A DNA stretch of 64,000 nt, taken from positions 620,001 to 684,000 of the forward strand of contig NZ_UOOB01000001.1 of assembly GCF_900564145.1 (NCBI RefSeq), written 5' to 3'. The position numbers and the translations under genes are program-made. The notes under the pieces are model-generated. The model worked only from the letters and a program-made list of their open reading frames with translations. It was not told the origin of the DNA and did not search any database. The stretch is from Comamonas sp. lk (GTDB lineage: Bacteria > Pseudomonadota > Gammaproteobacteria > Burkholderiales > Burkholderiaceae_C). Positions 52,325-60,057 of this stretch are shown here, one piece after another; the first letter of the stretch is position 1; each line of letters opens with the position of its first letter.

Positions 52325-52528
52325 GGTGTGAAGTGGGTGATCTGCACGCACTCTGCGGCAGATCGTGGTTGCAAATATAGGGCGGTACGCCGGTCTGCAA
52401 TGCACCGAAGTACGCAGCCAATCCCGCTTTCTTCGCGCTTTAGCTTTTGGGTGTGATTTTCATAATCAGCGCATGCCGCAGTCCGTGCCATGGAGTGCGC
52501 CACCCGAATTCACCCAAGCGAGGCTGCG
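52325..52528. promoter_or_regulatory. Divergent promoter region flgA-flgB
   Basis: The 204-base region must contain the start signals of flgA (minus) and of the flgB-L operon (plus). An AT-rich stretch around 52440-52465 is a likely -10 region. No confident operator was recognised. Confidence 0.4.
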
Positions 52529-52930
52529 ATGCTGAACAAACTGACCGAACGGCTGGACTTCCAGAGCCAGGCGCTGCTGCTGCGGGCCGAACGCCAGCGC
52601 ACCATTGCCAGCAATATCGCCAATGCCGATACGCCTGGTTATGTGGCCCGCGATTTCAATTTTCGCCAGGCCTTGCTGACGGCCACCGGCGGTCCCTCGA
52701 CCCTGGCCATGGCCGGTGCCAGGGCAGCCGGCCACATGCCCTTGCCCGGTGCTGATGCCGCTCAAGGCATGGGCTATGCCGTGCAGACCCAGCCTGCCAT
52801 AGACAACAACACCGTGGATCTGGACCGCGAGCGCGCCAACTTTGTGGATAACTCCGTGCGCTACGAGGCCACGCTGCGCTTCATCAACGGCCAGGCCAAG
52901 ACCATGCTCAGCGCCATTCAGGGCCAGTAA
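52529..52930 (+). CDS. flgB: Flagellar proximal rod protein FlgB
   Basis: FlgB is the first rod subunit beyond the MS ring. The 133-aa protein begins MLNKLTERLDFQSQALLLRAERQRTIASNIANADTPGYVARDFNF, with the flagellar basal-body signature ASNIANADTPGY near residues 27-38. It leads the flgBCDEFGHIJKL operon; flgC starts 25 bases later. A frame open to 52490 exists but the ATG at 52529 matches the family start and follows GAGG. Confidence 0.9.
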   Translation: MLNKLTERLDFQSQALLLRAERQRTIASNIANADTPGYVARDFNFRQALLTATGGPSTLAMAGARAAGHMPLPGADAAQGMGYAVQTQPAIDNNTVDLDRERANFVDNSVRYEATLRFINGQAKTMLSAIQGQ

Positions 52931-52955
52931 GCGCTGCGCCCAAAGGAATCGTCAT

Positions 52956-53360
52956 ATGTCCATGTTCTCCATCTTCAATATCTCGGGCAGCGCGGTCAGC
53001 GCCCAGTCGCAGCGCCTGAACGTGGTGGCCTCCAATCTGGCCAACGTCGATGCCGTGGCCGGTCCCGATGGCAGTGCCTACAAGGCGCGTCAGGTGGTGT
53101 TTCAGACCGTGCCCATGGGCGCCGACGGCAGTGCCGGCGTGCGCGTGAATGCCATCAATGAAGACAACACGCCGGGCCGTCGCATCCACGACCCGGCCAA
53201 CCCCATGGCCGGCGCCGACGGCTATGTGACCCATTCCAACGTGAGCGCCGTGGACGAGATGGTCAACATGATCTCGGCCTCGCGCTCTTATCAGAACAAT
53301 GTGGAAGTCATGAACACGGCCAAGACGCTGCTGCTCAAGACCCTGCAGATGGGCCAGTAA
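52956..53360 (+). CDS. flgC: Flagellar proximal rod protein FlgC
   Basis: FlgC is the second proximal rod subunit. The 134-aa protein has the signature VVASNLANVDAVAGPDGSAYKARQVVF near residue 23 and the C-terminal domain ADGYVTHSNVSAVDEMVNMISASRSYQNNVEVMNTAKTLLLKTLQ. The ATG at 52956 follows AAAGGAAT. It is preceded by flgB and followed by flgD 16 bases later. Confidence 0.95.
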   Translation: MSMFSIFNISGSAVSAQSQRLNVVASNLANVDAVAGPDGSAYKARQVVFQTVPMGADGSAGVRVNAINEDNTPGRRIHDPANPMAGADGYVTHSNVSAVDEMVNMISASRSYQNNVEVMNTAKTLLLKTLQMGQ

Positions 53361-53376
53361 GCCCGGGAGCCAACAC

Positions 53377-54039
53377 ATGATTTACGGCGCAGGCAACGTG
53401 GACGCCGCCACGGCAAAAACCGGCAGCAACAGCAAGACCGCAGGCACCGATCCCAATGAGGCGCAGGACCGCTTTCTCAAGCTGCTGGTGGCGCAGCTGA
53501 ACAATCAGGATCCCATGAACCCCATGGACAACGCCCAGATGACTTCGCAGATGGCGCAGATCAACACGGTGACGGGGATTCAGCAGCTCAACCAGACCAT
53601 GGCCTCCATGTCCAGCCAGTTCATGGCCATGCAGGTGCTGCAGGGCACGTCCATGATTGGCCGCACGGTGCTGACCGAGGGCAACACCCTGGGCGTGGCT
53701 GCTGACGGCACGCATACCGCTGCGTTTGACCTCGCCGGCTCTGCGGCCAACGTCAAGGTGCAGATCACCACGGCCAGCGGCGAGCTGGTGGACACGATTG
53801 AGCTGGGCCAGGGCACGGCCGGGCGCAACTACTTCACCTGGGACGGCAAGGACAAATACACCGGCGATGCTTCGCAGCTGCGCTATGTGGTGCAGGCCAC
53901 CAACGGCGCGAGCGCCGTGGCTGCCACCTCGCTGTCACCCCACGCCGTGATTGCGGCCAGTTCCAGCAACGGCCAGCTGATGCTGGAGCTGGATGACGGC
54001 AGCAGCCTGGCCCACTCCGCCGTCAAGGCCGTGTACTGA
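53377..54039 (+). CDS. flgD: Hook assembly scaffolding protein FlgD
   Basis: FlgD is the hook cap that guides FlgE polymerisation and is later discarded. The 220-aa protein has the FlgD start block DRFLKLLVAQLNNQDPMNPMDNAQMTSQMAQINTVTGIQQLNQTM (residues about 28-72) and C-terminal beta domains with LGQGTAGRNYFTWDGKDKYTGDA. It lies between flgC and flgE. Confidence 0.95.
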   Translation: MIYGAGNVDAATAKTGSNSKTAGTDPNEAQDRFLKLLVAQLNNQDPMNPMDNAQMTSQMAQINTVTGIQQLNQTMASMSSQFMAMQVLQGTSMIGRTVLTEGNTLGVAADGTHTAAFDLAGSAANVKVQITTASGELVDTIELGQGTAGRNYFTWDGKDKYTGDASQLRYVVQATNGASAVAATSLSPHAVIAASSSNGQLMLELDDGSSLAHSAVKAVY

Positions 54040-54072
54040 GTTTTCGATATCAACGTTCCGCAGGAGAACACC

Positions 54073-55335
54073 ATGAGCTTCCAACAAGCCCTGTCGGGCC
54101 TGAACGCCGCAGCCAAGAATCTGGACGTGATCGGCCACAACATCGCCAACTCTGGAACCGCCGGTTTCAAGAGCTCGCGCACGGAGTTCGCCGAAGCCAT
54201 GGCCAGTGCCGCCGGTTCGGCCAGCGGTCAGACCGTAGGCATCGGCGTGAACGTCGGCTCGGTGAGCCAGCAGTTCCAGCAAGGCAATATCAACGTCACC
54301 GGCAACAATCTGGATGTGGCCATCAATGGCGACGGCTTTTTCGTGCTGCGACAGCCCGATGGCAGCGCGGCCTATAGCCGTGCCGGCAACTTCCATCTCG
54401 ACAAACTCGGCAATCTGGTCACCGTTGGCCGCGACCAGGTCATGGGCTACCCGGTGGACCCGGCCACCGGCAAGGTGCAGACCGGCATACAAGCGGTTCC
54501 CATGAACTTCCCTTCGGGTCAGTCGATTCCCGCCCGGGCCACCGCCAAGGTGGAGATTGATCTGAACCTTGACGCCCGCGCCCATGACGCCGTCGGCGAC
54601 CCGAACGCGACGCCGCCGGTTCCCGCCACGCCGCGAGCCACCTACGGCACCTCGCTGACCGTCTACGACAGCCAGGGCATAGGCGCGCCCATGTCCATGT
54701 ATTTCGAGAAAAACGGTTCCAATAGCTGGGATGTGTATGACGGTCTGGATGATCCGACCGCCACCCCTCCTGTGGTCGCCAACAAACTCACCACCCTGGT
54801 GTTCGATGCCTCGGGCAAGCTGCTCAGCGGCAGCCCGGTCGCCAACGCTTCCATCCCGACCAACAACCCCAATTCGCCCACGCCCGGTTCCATCACCGGC
54901 GTGAACATCGATTTCTCGGGGGTTACCCAGTTCGGTACCAAGTTCGCTGTCTCCGACCTCACGCAGGATGGCTATACGGCCGGTGTCATGACGGGCATCA
55001 ATATCAGCGGTGACGGCTCCATTGTGGCCTCCTACTCGAACGGCGTGTCGCGTGCGGAAGGCATGCTCACCCTGGCCTCGTTCAGCAATCCCCAGGGCCT
55101 GGCCGCCACGGGAGGCAACAAGTGGGTGGAGACTGCCGACTCGGGTCTGGCCATCAACGGCCTGCCCAAGACGGGCACGATGGGTACGCTGCAGTCCGGT
55201 GCGCTGGAAGACTCGAACGTGGATCTGACGGCCGAGCTGGTCAACATGATGACTGCGCAGCGCGCCTACCAGTCCAGTGCCCAGGCCATCAAGACGCAGG
55301 ACCAGGTGTTCTCCACCTTGGTGAATCTGAAGTAA
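54073..55335 (+). CDS. flgE: Flagellar hook protein FlgE
   Basis: FlgE forms the hook. The 420-aa protein has the N-terminal signature LSGLNAAAKNLDVIGHNIANSGTAGFKSSRTEFAE, the central variable D1-D2 region and the C-terminal EDSNVDLTAELVNMMTAQRAYQSSAQAIKTQDQVFSTLVNLK typical of hook/rod proteins. A structured repeat begins just beyond its stop codon, separating it from flgF by 135 bases. Confidence 0.95.
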   Translation: MSFQQALSGLNAAAKNLDVIGHNIANSGTAGFKSSRTEFAEAMASAAGSASGQTVGIGVNVGSVSQQFQQGNINVTGNNLDVAINGDGFFVLRQPDGSAAYSRAGNFHLDKLGNLVTVGRDQVMGYPVDPATGKVQTGIQAVPMNFPSGQSIPARATAKVEIDLNLDARAHDAVGDPNATPPVPATPRATYGTSLTVYDSQGIGAPMSMYFEKNGSNSWDVYDGLDDPTATPPVVANKLTTLVFDASGKLLSGSPVANASIPTNNPNSPTPGSITGVNIDFSGVTQFGTKFAVSDLTQDGYTAGVMTGINISGDGSIVASYSNGVSRAEGMLTLASFSNPQGLAATGGNKWVETADSGLAINGLPKTGTMGTLQSGALEDSNVDLTAELVNMMTAQRAYQSSAQAIKTQDQVFSTLVNLK

Positions 55336-55412
55336 GCCTCTAAGGCGCTTTGCGCCTTTCCCCTGAAAGGGGGCGACGTCCTCGCTGCGGGGGCAGCCCT
55401 GCTTTGGGGCGC
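55336..55412 (+). repeat. Stop-codon-abutting structured repeat, copy 6
   Basis: Directly after the flgE stop the sequence reads GCCTCTAAGGCGC-TTT-GCGCCTTTCCCC, then CTGAAAGGGGGCGACGTCC and GGGGGCAGCCC. It is diverged but keeps the first stem (GGCGC/GCGCC). Confidence 0.65.
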
Positions 55413-55470
55413 GTGGGTTTCGAGTGGCAGAGCACCACACGAATGATTGATTCGAGCAAAGGAAGCCAGC

Positions 55471-56211
55471 ATGGATCGCATGATTTACACCTCGATGACG
55501 GGGGCTAATGCCGCTGCACAGCGCCAGGCCGTGCTGGCGCATAACCTGGCCAATGCGAGTACCAATGGCTTTCGCGCCGAGATGTCGGCGTTTCGCTCCG
55601 TGCCGGTGCAAGGTGGCGGCTCGGGCACGCGCGTGTTTGCGCTGGAAGCGACTTCGGGCTATGTGGAGGCTGCGGGCCCCGCCCAGCGCACCGGCCGCGC
55701 GCTGGATGCCATGGCCATGGGCCGTGCCTGGTTTGCCGTGCAGGGAACGGACGGGCAGGAAGCCTATACCCGCAACGGCGTGTTTGAAGTCTCGCCCCAG
55801 GGCCAGTTGGTCAACAGCAATGGCATGGCCGTTCTGTCGGACGGCGGAGCCCCCATCGATATTCCACCCGAGTCCTCCATCACGCTGGGCTCCGACGGCA
55901 CGCTGACGGCCAAGACCGGCAATCAGCTGCCCGTGGCCGTGGCCAGAGTCAAGCTGGCCACGCCGCCCGAGGATGCGCCTTTGGTGCGCGGCGACGACGG
56001 CCTGTTCCGTGCGGCGCAAGGCGATGCTCTGCCCAATGACGAGACGGCGCGCCTGCTGTCGGGCTCGATTGAAGGTTCGAACGTCAACAGCGTGGAGACC
56101 ATGGTGGGAATGATTGCCGCCTCGCGCCAGTTTGAGCAGCAGATGAAGCTGCTGCAGACCGCCGAAACCAACGATAAATCTGCCAGCCAGCTGCTGAGCT
56201 TGAATGGCTGA
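55471..56211 (+). CDS. flgF: Flagellar distal rod protein FlgF
   Basis: FlgF is a distal rod subunit between FlgC and FlgG. The 246-aa protein starts MDRMIYTSMTGANAAAQRQAVLAHNLANASTNGFRAEMSAF and ends ARLLSGSIEGSNVNSVETMVGMIAASRQFEQQMKLLQTAETNDKSASQLLSLNG, both typical. The ATG at 55471 follows AAAGGAAG. It is followed 18 bases later by flgG. Confidence 0.95.
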   Translation: MDRMIYTSMTGANAAAQRQAVLAHNLANASTNGFRAEMSAFRSVPVQGGGSGTRVFALEATSGYVEAAGPAQRTGRALDAMAMGRAWFAVQGTDGQEAYTRNGVFEVSPQGQLVNSNGMAVLSDGGAPIDIPPESSITLGSDGTLTAKTGNQLPVAVARVKLATPPEDAPLVRGDDGLFRAAQGDALPNDETARLLSGSIEGSNVNSVETMVGMIAASRQFEQQMKLLQTAETNDKSASQLLSLNG

Positions 56212-56229
56212 TAGCCCAAGGAATACGTC

Positions 56230-57012
56230 ATGATCAATTCGCTGTTCATTGCCAAGACCGGCATGGAAGCCCAGCAAACCCAGCTGGACGTCATCTCGCA
56301 CAATCTGGCCAACGTCTCCACCACCGGCTACAAGCGCGCCAATGCGGTGTTTGAGGATCTGATCTACCAGAACCTGCGCCAGGTGGGATCGCAGACCACC
56401 GAACAAAACCAACTGCCTACCGGTCTGCACCTGGGTCTGGGCGTGCGTACCGTGGCTACCACGCGCAATTTTCTGCAGGGCAGTCTGCAGCAGTCCAACA
56501 ATGCGCTGGATGTGGCCATCAACGGCAACGGCTTTTTCGAAGTCAACATGCCCGACGGCACCATGGCCTATACCCGTGACGGCTCGTTTCAGGTCAATGC
56601 GCAAGGCCAGCTGGTGACCTCCAGCGGTCTGCCCGTGGCCAATGGCATCACCATCCCCAATGGCGCGACCGCCGTGTCTATCAGCGCCGACGGCGTGGTC
56701 AGCGCCACCATGCCCGGCCAGACTGCGCCGCAGCAGGTGGGCAATATTGCGATGAGCCAGTTCATCAACGCCGCCGGCCTGGAGCCGCGCGGCCAGAATC
56801 TCTACGTCGAGACGGCGGCCTCGGGCCAGCCCCAGCAGGGCACGCCAGGCACCAACGGGTTGGGCGCCATTCAGCAAGGCTATCTGGAGGCCTCGAATGT
56901 GAATGTGGTGCAGGAGCTGGTGACCATGATCCAGACCCAGCGTGCCTACGAAATGAATTCCAAGGCCATACAGACTTCCGATCAGATGCTGGCCAAGCTG
57001 GCGCAGCTCTGA
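56230..57012 (+). CDS. flgG: Flagellar distal rod protein FlgG
   Basis: FlgG makes the distal rod below the L and P rings. The 260-aa protein begins [53 protein letters not shown] and ends [45 protein letters not shown], the standard FlgG ends. It lies between flgF and flgH. A 179-base gap before flgH is unusually long for this operon. Confidence 0.95.
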   Translation: MINSLFIAKTGMEAQQTQLDVISHNLANVSTTGYKRANAVFEDLIYQNLRQVGSQTTEQNQLPTGLHLGLGVRTVATTRNFLQGSLQQSNNALDVAINGNGFFEVNMPDGTMAYTRDGSFQVNAQGQLVTSSGLPVANGITIPNGATAVSISADGVVSATMPGQTAPQQVGNIAMSQFINAAGLEPRGQNLYVETAASGQPQQGTPGTNGLGAIQQGYLEASNVNVVQELVTMIQTQRAYEMNSKAIQTSDQMLAKLAQL

Positions 57013-57103
57013 TTTTCACTAGGTATTGAGAAGCTGCAAGCGCTCTATTTCATTGAAATGTCGATGAGTTTTTCATTGAGTTCAATATTGGGTGAGCGCT
57101 AGA

Positions 57104-57160
57104 TGCTTTGTTTTTGATAGCGTGCATTGCGCACGCCAGAGGCAGAGAATGCCGCAGCCC
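57104..57160 (+). repeat. AGCTAT-type mini-repeat copy in the flgG-flgH gap
   Basis: TTTTTGATAGCGTGCATTGC, followed by GCACGCCAGAGGC, matches the mini-element. It lies in the untranslated stretch before flgH. Confidence 0.45.
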
Positions 57161-57191
57161 GCTGCGGTTGGTCTGCCAAGGACTTGACGCT

Positions 57192-57899
57192 ATGTTCAAA
57201 ACCATTGTTTCTCCTTGTGCCACAGCGGCCGCCATTGCTGCGGCCTTGATGGTTTCCGGCTGCGTCTCGCTCAACCCGCCGCCGCCGGTGGACATGCCTG
57301 CTACCGCACCGCCGGTTTTGCAGCCGCGCGAGTCTGTAGCGCAGGCGCCGTCGGGCAGTCTGTTCAATGCCAGCCGCTACCGCCCGGCCTTCGAGGATCA
57401 GCGCGCGCGCATGGTGGGCGACACGGTGACGGTGACCATTGTGGAGCGTGTTTCTGCCAGCCAGAGTACCGACTCCAAAGTGGGGCGCAACAATGATATG
57501 AGTACCGGCATCAACAGCTTGCCGTTGCTCAAAGGCGGAGCCGAGAAAGTGCTCGCGGAAGCTTTGACGCTCGGTGTCGGAAGCAAAAACGACTTCAAAG
57601 GCTCGGGCTCCACCTCCAGCAGCAATACCTTTACCGGCTCCATTGCCACCACGGTGGTCGATGTGCTGCCCAACGGCCATCTGGTGATTGCCGGCGAAAA
57701 GCAGATTGGTGTGAACCAGAACGTGGATGTGCTGCGCTTTACCGGCTCGGTCGATCCGCGTTCGCTGCGCCCCGGCAGCACGATTGCGTCCACGCAAGTG
57801 GCCAATTTGCGCGTGGAATCGCGCAGCCGCGGCCAGGCCGGAGAAGCCCAGTCAATTGGCTGGTTGTCACGGTTCTTTTTGAACGTTACGCCGTTCTGA
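57192..57899 (+). CDS. flgH: Flagellar L-ring lipoprotein FlgH
   Basis: FlgH forms the outer-membrane L ring. The 235-aa protein has a lipoprotein signal with lipobox MVSGC at about residues 19-23, followed by the Pro-rich start. Downstream blocks SLFNASRYRPAFEDQRARMVGDTVTVTIVERVSASQSTDSKVGR and LPNGHLVIAGEKQIGVNQNVDVLRFTGSVDPRSLRPGSTIASTQVANLRVE are typical. The ATG at 57192 begins the lipoprotein signal; the frame is open further upstream without one. Confidence 0.95.
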   Translation: MFKTIVSPCATAAAIAAALMVSGCVSLNPPPPVDMPATAPPVLQPRESVAQAPSGSLFNASRYRPAFEDQRARMVGDTVTVTIVERVSASQSTDSKVGRNNDMSTGINSLPLLKGGAEKVLAEALTLGVGSKNDFKGSGSTSSSNTFTGSIATTVVDVLPNGHLVIAGEKQIGVNQNVDVLRFTGSVDPRSLRPGSTIASTQVANLRVESRSRGQAGEAQSIGWLSRFFLNVTPF

Positions 57900-57919
57900 T
57901 TCTTCCGAGAATGGGCAGT

Positions 57920-59071
57920 ATGAAAGTACTGTCCACGCTCCTGACACTGCGCCCCGCAGCACGCACCGGCCTGTGGGCCGTCGTAGCCGCCGGCGCAACG
58001 CTGCTGGCCTTGCCCGTCGAGGCCACACGCATCAAAGAGGTTGCGGCCATTCAGGGCGTGCGCAGCAATCAGCTGACGGGCTATGGCCTGGTGGTGGGCC
58101 TGGACGGCACGGGCGATCAGACCACGCAAATGCCTTACACCAAGCAGGCGCTGGCCAATTACCTGGAACAAATGGGCATCTCGCTGCCGGCCACGGGCAA
58201 TGCGGCGCAGCTGCAGCTCAAGAATGTGGCCGCCGTCATTGTGACGGCCGAGCTGCCGGCCTTTGCCCAACCGGGGCAGGGCATAGACATCAATGTGTCC
58301 TCCATGGGCAATGCCAAGTCCCTCAGGGGTGGCACCCTGGTGGCCACGCCGCTGCGCGGCGCAGATGGTGAAATTTATGCCCTGGCCCAGGGCAATGTGG
58401 TGGTCGCCGGTGCAGGTGCGTCCGCCGGCGGCTCCAAGGTGCAGGTCAACCACTTGAGCGCGGGCCGCGTGCCCCAGGGTGCGCAGGTGGAGCGGGCTGT
58501 GCCCACGCCCATCAACGAAGGCAACACCATCACGCTGGGCTTGAACACCACGGATTTCCAGACCGCCGACAAGATGGTTCGCGCCATCAATCAGCGCATG
58601 GGCAGTGGTACGGCCACGGCCATGGATGGGCGTACGGTGCAGGTGAATGCGCCCACGGACCCAGGCTCGCGCGTGCGCATGATTGCCGAGATTCAGGAGA
58701 TGCCGATCGAGACCGCCAAGCCCGCGGCCAAGGTGGTCATCAATGCGCGCACCGGTTCCATCGTGCTCAACCAGGCCGTCACGCTGGGAGCTTGCGCCAT
58801 TGCCCACGGAAATCTGTCCATCACCATCAGCACCACGCCGGTGATCAGCCAGCCGGGGCCGTTCTCGCAAGGCCAGACAGTGGTGGCGCAGCGGTCCGAT
58901 ATTTCGGTCAAGAACGAGCCGGGACAGGTGATTCACATGCCCAATTCGCCCCAGTTGACGGACGTGGTACGGGCGCTGAACTCTCTGGGCGCCACGCCCC
59001 AGGATTTGCTGGCAATCTTGCAGGCCATCAAGGCTGCAGGCGCGCTGGATGCGGAGCTGGAGGTGATATGA
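57920..59071 (+). CDS. flgI: Flagellar P-ring protein FlgI
   Basis: FlgI forms the periplasmic P ring. The 383-aa protein has a signal peptide (start MKVLSTLLTLRP, cleavage near PVEA), then the family start TRIKEVAAIQGVRSNQLTGYGLVVGLDGTGDQTTQMPYT and SSMGNAKSLRGGTLVATPLRGADG. ATG at 57920 is preferred to an ATG three codons earlier on spacing from CCGAGA. Its stop overlaps the flgJ start (ATGA). Confidence 0.95.
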   Translation: MKVLSTLLTLRPAARTGLWAVVAAGATLLALPVEATRIKEVAAIQGVRSNQLTGYGLVVGLDGTGDQTTQMPYTKQALANYLEQMGISLPATGNAAQLQLKNVAAVIVTAELPAFAQPGQGIDINVSSMGNAKSLRGGTLVATPLRGADGEIYALAQGNVVVAGAGASAGGSKVQVNHLSAGRVPQGAQVERAVPTPINEGNTITLGLNTTDFQTADKMVRAINQRMGSGTATAMDGRTVQVNAPTDPGSRVRMIAEIQEMPIETAKPAAKVVINARTGSIVLNQAVTLGACAIAHGNLSITISTTPVISQPGPFSQGQTVVAQRSDISVKNEPGQVIHMPNSPQLTDVVRALNSLGATPQDLLAILQAIKAAGALDAELEVI

Positions 59072-60057
59072 GCCTGTCCTTGCCAAGTACTGCCTCTTTG
59101 GCGGCCAACAACGCGCTGGCCGTGGATGCACGCTCGCTCAATGCGCTTAAAACGGCGGCGGGCGAGAACAATCCGCAGGCCGCGCGCGAGACGGCCAGGC
59201 AGCTGGAATCGCTGTTCATGCGCGAGATGATCAAGAGCATGCGCGAGGCGACCATGAAGTCCGGCCTGCTCGACAGCGCACAGGGCAATCTGAGCACCGA
59301 CCTGCTCGATCAGCAGCTGTCCGTGGCCATGGCAGGCCAGCCCGGCGGGTTGACCGAAGCCATCACCAAGCAACTGGCGCGCAGCATGGGCGTGGAGGCG
59401 GCCGAAGACGCAGAAATTGCCGTGCCGTCCACGCTCAGCCTGAGTCGCAGCGCGTGGCGCGGCAGCAGCGGCATCAGCGGCATCAGCACGGGCGCTGCAA
59501 ACCGCAGTGCGCAGCTGCAGTCCATCAATGCCTACGCCCCCGCACCTAAGGGGCGTGACAATTTTGTGGGCTTTCATGCCTCTGCCGCCGAGCGTGTGGC
59601 GCGTGACAGCGGCATTCCCGCGTATTACATGCTGGGCCAGGCCGGGCATGAGACCGGCTGGGGCAAGAGCGAGATCCGCAACAGCGACGGCAGCAACTCC
59701 TTCAACCTGTTCGGCATCAAGGCCGGCAAGGGCTGGACGGGCAAGGTGGCCGAAGTCACCACCACCGAATACATCAACGGCGCGCCCAAGAAGATCACGG
59801 CCAAGTTCCGTGCCTATGGCTCGTACGAAGAGTCGTTTCGCGACTATGCACGCCTGATTGGCAGCAATCCGCGCTACGAAAAAGCCATGGGTCAGACGGG
59901 CTCGGCCACCGCCTATGCCGCCGAGCTGCAAAAAGCCGGCTACGCCACCGATCCCGCTTACGCCCAAAAGCTGGGCCGCGCCATACAAAGTGCGGCGCAA
60001 GCCGCATCCGGCACCGCGCAAGCCAAGCTCAACCGCACCAACGAGAACCAGACATGA
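59068..60057 (+). CDS. flgJ: Rod cap and peptidoglycan hydrolase FlgJ
   Basis: FlgJ digests peptidoglycan so that the rod can pass and caps its growth. The 329-aa protein has both domains: an N-terminal rod-binding part (ETARQLESLFMREMIKSMREATMKSGLLD near residues 40-75) and a C-terminal GH73 muramidase (LQSINAYAPAPKGRDNFVGFHASAAERVARDSGIP... with catalytic Glu195 in QAGHETGWG). The start and stop overlap flgI and flgK, showing tight coupling. Confidence 0.95.
   Translation: MSLSLPSTASLAANNALAVDARSLNALKTAAGENNPQAARETARQLESLFMREMIKSMREATMKSGLLDSAQGNLSTDLLDQQLSVAMAGQPGGLTEAITKQLARSMGVEAAEDAEIAVPSTLSLSRSAWRGSSGISGISTGAANRSAQLQSINAYAPAPKGRDNFVGFHASAAERVARDSGIPAYYMLGQAGHETGWGKSEIRNSDGSNSFNLFGIKAGKGWTGKVAEVTTTEYINGAPKKITAKFRAYGSYEESFRDYARLIGSNPRYEKAMGQTGSATAYAAELQKAGYATDPAYAQKLGRAIQSAAQAASGTAQAKLNRTNENQT

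Noticed and set aside
53935..56877. 980-codon open frame antisense to flgD-flgG
   Set aside because: It lies wholly opposite strongly conserved flagellar genes; long antisense frames are expected at this GC content, and the protein is His/Gly/Arg-rich without a family motif.
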